12,074 nucleotides of DNA from Lachnoclostridium sp. UBA6558 (lineage in GTDB: Bacteria; Bacillota; Clostridia; Lachnospirales; Lachnospiraceae). The position numbers and the translations under genes were made by a program. The DNA lies in assembly GCA_002434335.1 (NCBI GenBank), contig DJJW01000070.1, positions 36,496-48,569 on the forward strand. The letters run 5' to 3'. Under the pieces are notes generated by a model. It saw nothing but the letters and a program-made list of their open reading frames with translations, searched no databases and had not been told where the DNA came from. Shown in pieces: positions 5,664 through 12,074 of this stretch. Position 1 is the first letter of the stretch. Every line of letters begins with the position of its first letter.

Positions 5664-8600
5664 ATGAAGCAAACGAAGCAAAAGGGAAAAGTCTTAAACA
5701 GACGAGTGCTTGGCCTTATGATGGTAATGATACTGGTTCTTTGCAGTATGGTTACTCCTTTTGGCGGAAGAACTCAGGTTCAGGCGGCTACAGCTATTAC
5801 ATCTATGTCTTATTTTTCAGCAGCAGACGGTCCGGTTATCACCAAATCGGGAGTAGGACAGGCAAGCTATGGATTCGTAATGCCTATATTTAACGGCGGC
5901 GCAGCCACTTGGGCAGAGGTTGCCAGTGATTTAACGGTTAACGTAAAGGTTAATGGCAGCTGGGTAAATATCGATAACACAGGTTTCACTTACAATGTTA
6001 ACTGGGGAAATTGGAGTGACGGCGGTTTTAACGGATATTGGTTCACAGTATCAGAGACTACATATCTAAGGTTAGCCTCTAAAACCACAGGCGTTACCCT
6101 GGATTATACGCTGGTATTTACCAACTTGCCCAAAACTACAATCACCTCCATGGCTGCTACCCAGGGACCTGATATTACGGCAGGAGTCACAGGGGGAGCA
6201 GGCTTTACATATCCGATCTTTAATGGAGATGCATCTATCACTTATGCTGCTGTTGCAGAGGATCTGAAGGTATTTGTGAAGCCGGTGGCAAGCAGTACCT
6301 GGATAGACATTGACAATAATGCGGCCAGCGGATGGATCTATGACAAGAATTTCGGACAGTTTACGGACGGAGGTGGCGGTTATTGGTTTACCGTTACAGA
6401 ATCCATCAATGTTAAACTGGAATCAAAGTCTTCTAAAGCAGCTTTAATATACACGATTACCTACAATCAGCCAGTAAGAAATAATTATAATATCACGGCT
6501 TATGACGGGACTACTTATACGGCCGGTGAAACCGGAGCAATCGGTATTCCCTTACCTAAAATTGATGGAGGTGCACCGGTCAGCTCAGAACTTGATAAGT
6601 TTGTTTATGAGATAAAAGTGAATGGTATCTGGGTTGAATTGAGTGACTTTAGTAAGAGCAGCTTCAGCTATTCCGGAAATGGCTATAATACTTTATCTGA
6701 TAAGAACCAATGGGGATATTGGGTAGATCACATCTATGGTCTGTGGTTCCAGCCGATTCAGGTAAATATGGATATAAGAATCGGATATCCTCTCAATGGA
6801 CAAAAAGGCGGAAGCATTGGCACGAATTATGTATACTACACCTTTATCGGTAACCCTGACGCACCAAGACCGGATGTATCAGACCTTGGTGATATAGAAC
6901 TTGGAACACCTGAAAATCCGGAGGTTGCCGGAATGAATCTGGTATGGAATGATGAATTCAGCGGAACCTCCCTGGATACCAGTGTCTGGAATTATAACAC
7001 AGGCTATTATATCAATGATGACCCCGGTACCTGGGGCTGGGGAAATAACGAACTGGAGCATTACACCAGCAGTGAAAGAAACATTTCAGTAAGCAATGGC
7101 AAATTAACGATAACAGCGTTAGAAGACCCCAAGACCTTTCCGCAGGATCCAAATCGTGTAGCACCCTATTCCTCCGGTAAGATTACAACAAAAGATAACT
7201 TTACCTTTAAATACGGAAGAATTGATTTCCGTGCAAAGCTTCCCAGAGGAAATGGATTATGGCCTGCACTCTGGATGCTGCCCAATGACGATACGTATGG
7301 TACCTGGGCGGCTTCCGGTGAAATAGACGTAATGGAAGCAAGAGGACGTCTTCCGGGTGCCTCAAGCGGTGCCATACACTTTGGCGGACAATGGCCTGCG
7401 AATACTTATATTGGCGGTGATTATTCCTTCCCCGACGGACAGACGATAGATTCTGATTACCATGTATACAGTGCCGTATGGGAAGAAGATAATATTAAAT
7501 GGTATGTAGACGGTAAATGCTTCTTTAAAGCCACAAATGACCAGTGGTACTCCAATGGGGCACCTTCCAATAACAATGCTCCCTTTGACCAGGAGTTCTA
7601 TATTATTATGAATCTTGCGGTAGGCGGATGGTTCGATGGCGGCGTTACACCGAATCCGGGAGATATACCGGCAAACATGCAGGTGGATTATGTAAGAGTC
7701 TACAAAGATACAAATGGTGAAAATCCAAGTAATGTACCAGTAACAGGAATTACACTGGATAAACAGACTGCAGCTTTATCAACCATCGGTGAAACAGTCC
7801 AGATAAACAGAACTATTACACCTGGCAATGCAACCAATAAAAATGTAACCTGGACTTCCTCCAATCCATCGGTAGCTACTGTCAGTGCCGGTCAGGTAAC
7901 TGCTGTTTCAAACGGTACAACAACTATTACAGCAACAACAAATGATGGAGGCTATACAGCTGCCTGCCTTATAACGGTGAATGCAGGCGGAAATCAGACG
8001 GTACCGGTTGCAGGAGTGGTTTTAAGTGCTTCACAAACAGAATTGACAGTTGGCGGAACTGCTACTCTCAATGCAACGATAAGTCCCTCAAATGCATCCA
8101 ATAAACAGGTTACCTGGTCCAGTGCCAACAGCAGTATTGCAGCAGTGAATCAGAGCGGTAAAATAACAGCTGTTGCTGCAGGTACGACCACGATTACCGT
8201 TAAGACGGCAGATGGCAATAAAACTGCAAGCTGTCAGGTTACCGTAAAGGCAGCCACCACTGTATATGTGATTGGTGACAGTGTAAAAGGGCTGAAGAAA
8301 ATTGGAGATAAGTTAGAATTCTATGTAAACGGAGCGACTTTTGCAGACTTACATTATAAAATCAATAATGGCGGTCAGATAAATGTGGCCATGAGCGGAA
8401 GTGGAAACGGCAGCTTCACCTACACCGTTAATCCGGTCAAACAGGGAGATGTGATAGAGTATTTCTTTACCTATAACCCGGGAAATGGTGCGCTGGATAC
8501 ACAGACCCTTACTTATATACACGGAGTAACGCAAGGAACACCAGAGGATGGTGGCTCCGGTAATCCGGGTGCCAATACAGACGTAGCAGCCGGAAAGACT

Positions 8601-8966
8601 GTAACTTCTTCCGGAGCAGAAGGAGCCGGCTTTGGTGAAAGCAATCTGACAGACAATAATATGGCTACCAGATGGTCATCAAATTTCGCGGATAATGCCT
8701 GGTTTGTCATTGACCTTGGAGGAACCTATAACATCAGCCAGCTGGTGCTTAACTGGGAGGCTGCTTACGGAAAGCAGTTTGAGATACTGGTATCAACCAA
8801 TGGCAGCACTTATTCCAGTATCTATAAGCAGTCTAACGGCAGCGGTGGTATTGAAACACTGAATTTCTCTGCCGTTAATGCCAGATACGTCAAATTCCAG
8901 GGAATAGAAAGAGTACTGCCTTATGGATATTCTTTGTGGGAGGTTAAGGTAATGGGGCATAATTAA
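5664..8966 (+). CDS. secreted multidomain GH16 endo-beta-1,3-glucanase (laminarinase)
   Basis: This 1100-aa exported enzyme is predicted to cleave beta-1,3- (or mixed-linkage) glucans outside the cell. It has a signal peptide (1-41, basic start, hydrophobic 15-30, likely cut after VQA). Three related N-terminal modules follow (about 44-154, 158-268 and 273-398); the first two share PIFNG and GYWFTV(S/T)E and match no family I can name. The GH16 catalytic domain (about 424-682) carries GEIDVMEARG with nucleophile Glu553, Asp555 and acid/base Glu558, plus GLWPALWMLP. Two BIg2 domains (about 691-775 and 780-863) come next, then a CBM56-like beta-1,3-glucan-binding module (about 866-955), a Gly/Pro linker, and an F5/8C (CBM32-like) domain (about 972-1100). 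No SLH, sortase or dockerin motif is visible, so it is probably free or held by glucan. ATG 5664 has GGGAG 6 nt upstream. An ATG at 5660 is out of frame. The gene stands alone. Confidence 0.93.
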   Translation: MKQTKQKGKVLNRRVLGLMMVMILVLCSMVTPFGGRTQVQAATAITSMSYFSAADGPVITKSGVGQASYGFVMPIFNGGAATWAEVASDLTVNVKVNGSWVNIDNTGFTYNVNWGNWSDGGFNGYWFTVSETTYLRLASKTTGVTLDYTLVFTNLPKTTITSMAATQGPDITAGVTGGAGFTYPIFNGDASITYAAVAEDLKVFVKPVASSTWIDIDNNAASGWIYDKNFGQFTDGGGGYWFTVTESINVKLESKSSKAALIYTITYNQPVRNNYNITAYDGTTYTAGETGAIGIPLPKIDGGAPVSSELDKFVYEIKVNGIWVELSDFSKSSFSYSGNGYNTLSDKNQWGYWVDHIYGLWFQPIQVNMDIRIGYPLNGQKGGSIGTNYVYYTFIGNPDAPRPDVSDLGDIELGTPENPEVAGMNLVWNDEFSGTSLDTSVWNYNTGYYINDDPGTWGWGNNELEHYTSSERNISVSNGKLTITALEDPKTFPQDPNRVAPYSSGKITTKDNFTFKYGRIDFRAKLPRGNGLWPALWMLPNDDTYGTWAASGEIDVMEARGRLPGASSGAIHFGGQWPANTYIGGDYSFPDGQTIDSDYHVYSAVWEEDNIKWYVDGKCFFKATNDQWYSNGAPSNNNAPFDQEFYIIMNLAVGGWFDGGVTPNPGDIPANMQVDYVRVYKDTNGENPSNVPVTGITLDKQTAALSTIGETVQINRTITPGNATNKNVTWTSSNPSVATVSAGQVTAVSNGTTTITATTNDGGYTAACLITVNAGGNQTVPVAGVVLSASQTELTVGGTATLNATISPSNASNKQVTWSSANSSIAAVNQSGKITAVAAGTTTITVKTADGNKTASCQVTVKAATTVYVIGDSVKGLKKIGDKLEFYVNGATFADLHYKINNGGQINVAMSGSGNGSFTYTVNPVKQGDVIEYFFTYNPGNGALDTQTLTYIHGVTQGTPEDGGSGNPGANTDVAAGKTVTSSGAEGAGFGESNLTDNNMATRWSSNFADNAWFVIDLGGTYNISQLVLNWEAAYGKQFEILVSTNGSTYSSIYKQSNGSGGIETLNFSAVNARYVKFQGIERVLPYGYSLWEVKVMGHN

Positions 8967-9088
8967 AAATATCAAATGAAGTAGCAGAACTAAATTTACG
9001 AATAATGAATAATTAATTCTTGAAATAACCAAGCAAATAACTAGCCAAATAATAGATTAACATGTTTTTTTACAGTAATATTTGAATA

Positions 9089-9172
9089 GGCATGCTCTCT
9101 ATTCTGTTATTCTTCCAATGATAATATAACACAGGGAAAGGGTAGGAAGATATAAGAAAAAGAGGGTATGCC
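9089..9172. repeat. long imperfect hairpin between the laminarinase gene and purH
   Basis: GGCATGCTCTCT (9089-9100) pairs along its whole length with AGAGGGTATGCC (9161-9172), giving 12 bp with two G-U on the plus strand. After an internal loop, TCTTCC (9111-9116) pairs with GGAAGA (9145-9150). There is no T tract after it, so it is not an ordinary terminator. It could be a 3'-end structure of the laminarinase transcript, a small RNA or a decayed palindromic element. I see no clear terminator for the laminarinase elsewhere in 8967-9088, and nothing else of note in that stretch. Confidence 0.45.
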
Positions 9173-9269
9173 GGAAGTGTCATAACCAGTAAAATACAAT
9201 GAAAAGCAGATAGGCTAAACCGGTATGAAAGCAGAAATGAATAGAAAAGCAGAATATATCAAAAGATAC

Positions 9270-9298
9270 TTGTCACAGCACATAAAATGTTGTAGACT
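9270..9298 (+). promoter_or_regulatory. probable promoter of the ZTP riboswitch-purH transcript
   Basis: TTGTCA (9270-9275), a 17-nt spacer and TAGACT (9293-9298) fit a sigma-A promoter. The implied start, near 9305, lies a few bases before the riboswitch aptamer, which is where it should be. The match is moderate (5/6 and 4/6). Confidence 0.5.
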
Positions 9299-9310
9299 TA
9301 TATTAGATTT

Positions 9311-9380
9311 TGTATGACTGGCGGAAATGGGAGTTCACCCATAGGGAGTACAAAAATATAAATGCCGACCGCCTGGGCAG
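9311..9380 (+). ncRNA. ZTP (pfl-type) riboswitch aptamer
   Basis: The ordered conserved blocks of the ZTP/ZMP riboswitch are present: GACTGGCGGA (9316-9325), a hairpin with GGGAGTTCACCC (9329-9340), GGGAGTAC (9344-9351), then GCCGACCGCCTGGGCA (9364-9379). It senses the purine intermediate ZMP (AICAR) and its triphosphate. These are the substrates whose build-up signals lack of 10-formyl-tetrahydrofolate, the cofactor PurH uses. Its place directly before purH agrees with the known regulon. Ligand binding should hold CCGCCTGGG and prevent the adjacent terminator, turning purH on. Confidence 0.9.
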
Positions 9381-9432
9381 CCCTGGTAGCTCTGTACCTA
9401 TACAGAACCTCGGGTTACCCGGGCGGTTTTTT
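9369..9432 (+). terminator. riboswitch-controlled intrinsic terminator
   Basis: CCGCCTGGG (9369-9377), the 3' end of the aptamer, pairs with CCCGGGCGG (9418-9426; one G-U) and is followed by TTTTTT (9427-9432). An inner hairpin, TCTGTA/TACAGA (9391-9396 with 9401-9406), stacks inside. Because the 5' arm is shared with the ligand-binding core, aptamer folding and termination exclude each other. Confidence 0.85.
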
Positions 9433-9490
9433 GCTGTCTTGAGGATTAAAATCCCCCAAGCGTCAATAATACAGGAAAAGGAGAATGAAA

Positions 9491-11044
9491 ATGAGAGCAT
9501 TGATCAGCGTATCGGACAAAACCGGAATAGTGGAATTGGCAAAGGAGCTGGAAGGTTTAGGCGTTGAGATTCTGTCTACTGGAGGAACCTATAAGAAACT
9601 GAAAGAGGAAGGAATTGATGCTGTTGAAGTATCGGAGGTTACCGGATTTCCTGAGTGCCTGGATGGAAGGGTAAAGACCCTTCATCCGGCTATCCATGCC
9701 GGGCTGCTTGCTATGAGGAGCAAGGAAGAACACATGAGACAGTTAGAGGAACTTCAAATCCAGCCGATAGACTTTGTAATTGTTAATCTCTATCCCTTTA
9801 AGGCAACTATATTAAAAGACGGTGTAACCAGAGAAGAAGCTGTAGAAAATATTGATATCGGCGGTCCCACCATGCTGCGCAGTGCTGCCAAGAATTATCA
9901 GGATGTGGCAGTGGTTACGGACCCTTCCGATTACAACAAAGTGCTCTCAGAACTCAAAGAAGCCGGACAGGTAAGTCTGGAGACGAAGTTCTACCTGATG
10001 CAGAAGGTATTTATGCATACCTCTAATTATGACACAATGATTGCAGATTATCTGAAGAAGGAAAGAAAAGATACGGAACTTCCAGAAACCCTTACCCTTA
10101 CTTTTGAGAAAGTTCAGGACATGAGATATGGTGAAAATCCTCACCAGAAGGCAGCATTTTACCGTGAAATCGGTAAAAGAAAAGGTTCTTTGGCAGATGC
10201 CCTGCAGTTAAATGGCAAGGAGCTCTCCTTCAATAACATTAATGATACCAATGGTGCCCTGGAGCTGTTAAAGGAATTTACAGAACCGACAGTAGTTGCC
10301 TGCAAGCATGGAAATCCCTGTGGAGTAGGAAGTGCTGAGAATATTGATAAAGCCTGGGACAAAGCATATCAGGCAGATAAAGTATCCATTTTCGGCGGAA
10401 TCGTAGTATGTAATCGTACAGTTACCTCCTATATGGCTGGTGAGATGAGTAAGATATTCCTGGAAGTAATAGTTGCACCTGATTATGAAGAAGGAGCACT
10501 TGAAATCTTAAAGGCAAAGAAAAATGTAAGAGTTCTGAAATTGGAGCATATAGAAGTACACCAGGATGAAAATGCTTATGACTTAAAAAAGGTAAACGGC
10601 GGGCTTATTGTACAGACTATAGACAGCAAACTATTGTTAGAAGAAGAGTTAAAAGTTGTTACTGACAGAAAACCGACGGAGAAGGAGCTTGAGGATATGC
10701 TCTTTGCCATGAAGGTGGTGAAGTTTGTAAAATCCAATGGTATTGCACTGGCGAAAGATAAGCAGTCCATCGGAATCGGACCTGGACAGGTAAATCGTAT
10801 ATGGGCAGCCAGACAAAGTATCGAGCATAGCAAAGAACTTATAAGTGAAGAGGCTGCTGCGGGCTCTGTACTTGCTTCTGACGCCTTCTTCCCTTTTGAT
10901 GACTGTGTAGAGGCAGCACATGCAGGTGGAATTACAGCAATTATCCAGCCAGGCGGTTCCGTCCGTGATGAAGATTCCATAAAGAAATGCAATGAATATG
11001 GAATAACGATGGTATTCACTGGTATGAGGCATTTCAAGCACTAA
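9491..11044 (+). CDS. purH: bifunctional AICAR formyltransferase / IMP cyclohydrolase
   Basis: PurH catalyses the last two steps of IMP synthesis: transfer of a formyl group from 10-formyl-THF to AICAR, then ring closure to IMP, in the cytoplasm. The N-terminal MGS-like cyclohydrolase domain (about 1-195) has SVSDKTG, STGGT, GRVKTLHP-IHAGLL and NIDIGGPTMLRSAAKN. The C-terminal formyltransferase domain (about 198-517) has DMRYGENPHQ, the catalytic Lys-His in CKHGNPCG (about 272-273), SIFGG and the family C-terminus with DAFFPFDD, AIIQPGGS and FTGMRHF. The length of 517 aa is normal. ATG 9491 is chosen over ATG 9485 because AAAGGAG (9477-9483) then has 7-nt rather than 1-nt spacing, and because MRALISVSDKTG is the usual start. 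It is a single-gene unit under a ZTP riboswitch, with no other pur genes in view, and ends at a terminator. Confidence 0.97.
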   Translation: MRALISVSDKTGIVELAKELEGLGVEILSTGGTYKKLKEEGIDAVEVSEVTGFPECLDGRVKTLHPAIHAGLLAMRSKEEHMRQLEELQIQPIDFVIVNLYPFKATILKDGVTREEAVENIDIGGPTMLRSAAKNYQDVAVVTDPSDYNKVLSELKEAGQVSLETKFYLMQKVFMHTSNYDTMIADYLKKERKDTELPETLTLTFEKVQDMRYGENPHQKAAFYREIGKRKGSLADALQLNGKELSFNNINDTNGALELLKEFTEPTVVACKHGNPCGVGSAENIDKAWDKAYQADKVSIFGGIVVCNRTVTSYMAGEMSKIFLEVIVAPDYEEGALEILKAKKNVRVLKLEHIEVHQDENAYDLKKVNGGLIVQTIDSKLLLEEELKVVTDRKPTEKELEDMLFAMKVVKFVKSNGIALAKDKQSIGIGPGQVNRIWAARQSIEHSKELISEEAAAGSVLASDAFFPFDDCVEAAHAGGITAIIQPGGSVRDEDSIKKCNEYGITMVFTGMRHFKH

Positions 11045-11068
11045 ATATAAGATAGTTTTATCCTGCCA

Positions 11069-11123
11069 AAAAGGCTTCCCTGGCACAGTTTCTTAGAAAC
11101 TGGTTGCCAGAGAGGCTTTTTTT
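11069..11123 (+). terminator. rho-independent terminator after purH
   Basis: A long hairpin is built from GGCTTCCC (11073-11080) with GAGAGGC (11110-11116), TGGCA (11081-11085) with TGCCA (11105-11109), and CAGTTTC (11086-11092) with GAAACTG (11096-11102) around a TTA loop. It is followed by seven Ts. It starts 24 nt after the purH stop. Confidence 0.9.
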
Positions 11124-11206
11124 ATGTAATAAATAAACGCCTGATCAGCTGTTATTGTAACAATTAGAGAATAACCAGTAAACATTTACTAATTACGTGG
11201 TTAAAA

Positions 11207-11235
11207 TTGACAATGAGTTCTATCCTTAGTACAAT
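11207..11235 (+). promoter_or_regulatory. near-consensus sigma-A promoter
   Basis: A perfect TTGACA (11207-11212), a 17-nt spacer and TACAAT (11230-11235; 5 of 6) make the strongest promoter in the window. Transcription should begin near 11242, immediately before the inverted repeat at 11246, giving a leader of about 215 nt before the NfeD-like gene. Confidence 0.8.
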
Positions 11236-11245
11236 AGATATTAGG

Positions 11246-11310
11246 GTGTGTCTGAAAACTCACTGCACCGTTCTGAATGTCAGCCCGGTACAGGCAGTTT
11301 TCAGACACAC
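11246..11310 (+). repeat. inverted-repeat element with 15-bp perfect arms
   Basis: GTGTGTCTGAAAACT (11246-11260) is the exact complement of AGTTTTCAGACACAC (11296-11310), with 35 nt between them. There is no following T tract. It would form a stable stem at the extreme 5' end of the transcript from the adjacent promoter. Its left half is similar to 5105-5144, which suggests a dispersed short element, perhaps MITE-like, or a shared structured RNA. I see no clear target-site duplication. Confidence 0.65.
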
Positions 11311-11315
11311 TGGCG

Positions 11316-11390
11316 GGATTAAATTCTAATCCAATTTTAATATTTGTGTAATATGGAATTAATCGGGATGGAATATGATTATATTACACA
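11316..11390 (+). promoter_or_regulatory. two further leader hairpins before the NfeD-like gene
   Basis: GGATTA (11316-11321) pairs with TAATCC (11327-11332) around 5 nt. TGTGTAATAT (11345-11354) is the perfect complement of ATATTACACA (11381-11390) around 26 nt. With the 11246-11310 stem this makes three successive perfect hairpins in one leader. I recognise no riboswitch family. A final small CTCC/GGAG stem (11435-11438 with 11444-11447) involves the ribosome site. Confidence 0.45.
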
Positions 11391-11455
11391 GGTTAAAGAC
11401 ATAAAAATCAACTTAAGCGTGAAGAAATAAAAAACTCCACACAGGAGGTGTTAAA

Positions 11456-11995
11456 ATGCTATTGCTATTTCAGGTTTGTTTTTTTGCAGGTATTGCATTG
11501 ATAATTATATCAGTTCTTTTGGGAAGCCTCTTTGATATTGTTGGGATTGACGGCTTTGACCTGGATTTTGGAGGAAGTTCCATTGTGCTTCCCTTTAGTC
11601 CGATTGTTTTCGTTTTGTTTTCAGCAGTGTTCGGCGGTATGGGATGGATTCTGTGGGAGAAGGTTCCAGGCTTGTTCTGGATATTAATGTTATTCATTTC
11701 TGCAGTTACCGGTTTTGCAGTATGTTTCACAATACAGCATTTTATCATAACACCCCTTAAGAAAGCCCAGAATACCAGCACACCGGATGTACAGGATCTT
11801 GTTGGGCTGCCTGCCACTGTATCGGAAACCATAATGGAGAATGGCTTTGGAGAGATAAGGTATGTTATTAACGGAAACAGTTATACCTCACCCGCTAGGA
11901 CCATTAACGGCGGAGAGATTAAAGCAGGAGGAAGTGTCGCCATCTGCTGGATTGAGGAATATGTATTTTATGTTACATCCACAGAGAATATCTGA
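11456..11995 (+). CDS. NfeD/YuaF-like membrane protein
   Basis: This 179-aa protein has three hydrophobic segments (about 3-25, 44-66 and 72-98), then a short linker and a C-terminal beta-rich domain (about 112-176: VGLPATVSET, GEIRYVINGNSYTSPA, GGSVAICWI). That layout is the OB-fold domain of the NfeD family, in the short form like Bacillus YuaF, with no protease domain. Short NfeD proteins are known to work with flotillin-type SPFH proteins in membrane organisation, and their genes are commonly adjacent, so a flotillin gene just downstream would be expected but lies outside the window. The ribosome site AGGAGGTG (11443-11450) lies 5 nt before ATG 11456. The gene is driven by the strong promoter at 11207 through a structured leader. 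Confidence 0.75.
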   Translation: MLLLFQVCFFAGIALIIISVLLGSLFDIVGIDGFDLDFGGSSIVLPFSPIVFVLFSAVFGGMGWILWEKVPGLFWILMLFISAVTGFAVCFTIQHFIITPLKKAQNTSTPDVQDLVGLPATVSETIMENGFGEIRYVINGNSYTSPARTINGGEIKAGGSVAICWIEEYVFYVTSTENI

Positions 11996-12074
11996 TACAT
12001 AAGGTTAAACCTATATCGTATCTGATATAAATTAGGAAACCATGGTTATAGGAAAGCCCTTTATACAAGGCTAT

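Noticed and set aside
5660..5893. ATG at 5660 as a gene start in the frame overlapping the laminarinase
   Set aside because: It is only 2 nt from GGGAG and its product has no recognisable domain. The 5664 ATG, 6 nt from GGGAG, gives a proper signal peptide. The conserved YTATGA also occurs in copy 1, so this ATG may simply be part of the element.
9310..9567. 85-codon open frame across the riboswitch and the purH start
   Set aside because: It runs through the ZTP aptamer and terminator and overlaps purH in another frame. There is no good ribosome site and the composition follows the RNA structure.
10576..11086. Two long minus-strand open frames over the 3' part of purH
   Set aside because: They are antisense shadows of a highly conserved gene, with Ser/Ile-rich, low-complexity products and no ribosome site.
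11246..11310. 15-bp inverted repeat as a rho-independent terminator
   Set aside because: The 35-nt loop and lack of a T tract do not fit. It lies just downstream of a strong promoter, and purH already has its own terminator.
12042..12074. ATG at 12042 as the start of the next gene
   Set aside because: Only 11 codons are visible, the ribosome site (AGGA) is weak, and the sequence does not look like a flotillin N-terminus.

Overview
The window looks like chromosome from a low-GC Gram-positive anaerobe, most likely a plant-polysaccharide-degrading Lachnospiraceae (Clostridium cluster XIVa) type. The grounds are AT-rich spacers, strong AGGAGG-type ribosome sites, a PhoB/PhoR-type two-component pair, a ZTP riboswitch in front of purH, and a large secreted beta-1,3-glucanase with BIg2 and carbohydrate-binding modules. 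The genus is an inference from gene style; no rRNA gene is present.

Layout, left to right. (1) 59-2542: a response regulator and sensor kinase operon of the PhoB/PhoR type. Convergent to it on the minus strand is a TIGR01906/DUF1461 membrane protein gene (2477-3133), whose 3' end overlaps the kinase gene by 66 bp. (2) 3415-4958: a two-gene operon of a CoiA-like protein with a zinc-finger-like N-terminus and a DinB-superfamily protein, closed by a clear terminator. (3) 5029-5663: a gene-poor, repeat-rich spacer that becomes a structured leader, followed by an 1100-residue secreted GH16 laminarinase (5664-8966). (4) 8967-9490: a spacer with a long imperfect hairpin, then a probable promoter, a ZTP riboswitch with its terminator, and purH (9491-11044), closed by a terminator. 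(5) 11207-11995: a near-consensus promoter, a 5' leader with three successive perfect inverted repeats, and an NfeD/YuaF-like membrane protein.

The most unusual signal is a short leader element that occurs twice. It lies in front of the response regulator (about 14-59) and in front of the laminarinase (about 5618-5663). Over 46 gap-free positions 37 are identical. The shared parts are a CC(T/C)CCTGATT box, a 16-nt palindrome containing a compensatory base-pair change, and an AGAYGGGAG ribosome site at fixed spacing. CTCC-type segments upstream can pair with the ribosome site, so translational control is plausible. The second copy is also crossed by an upstream reading frame with its own perfect ribosome site.

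A second repeated signal links the spacer at 5105-5144 to the first arm of a 65-bp inverted-repeat element at 11246-11310. This may mark a small dispersed hairpin or MITE-like element. No tRNA, rRNA, CRISPR array or intact transposase gene was found.
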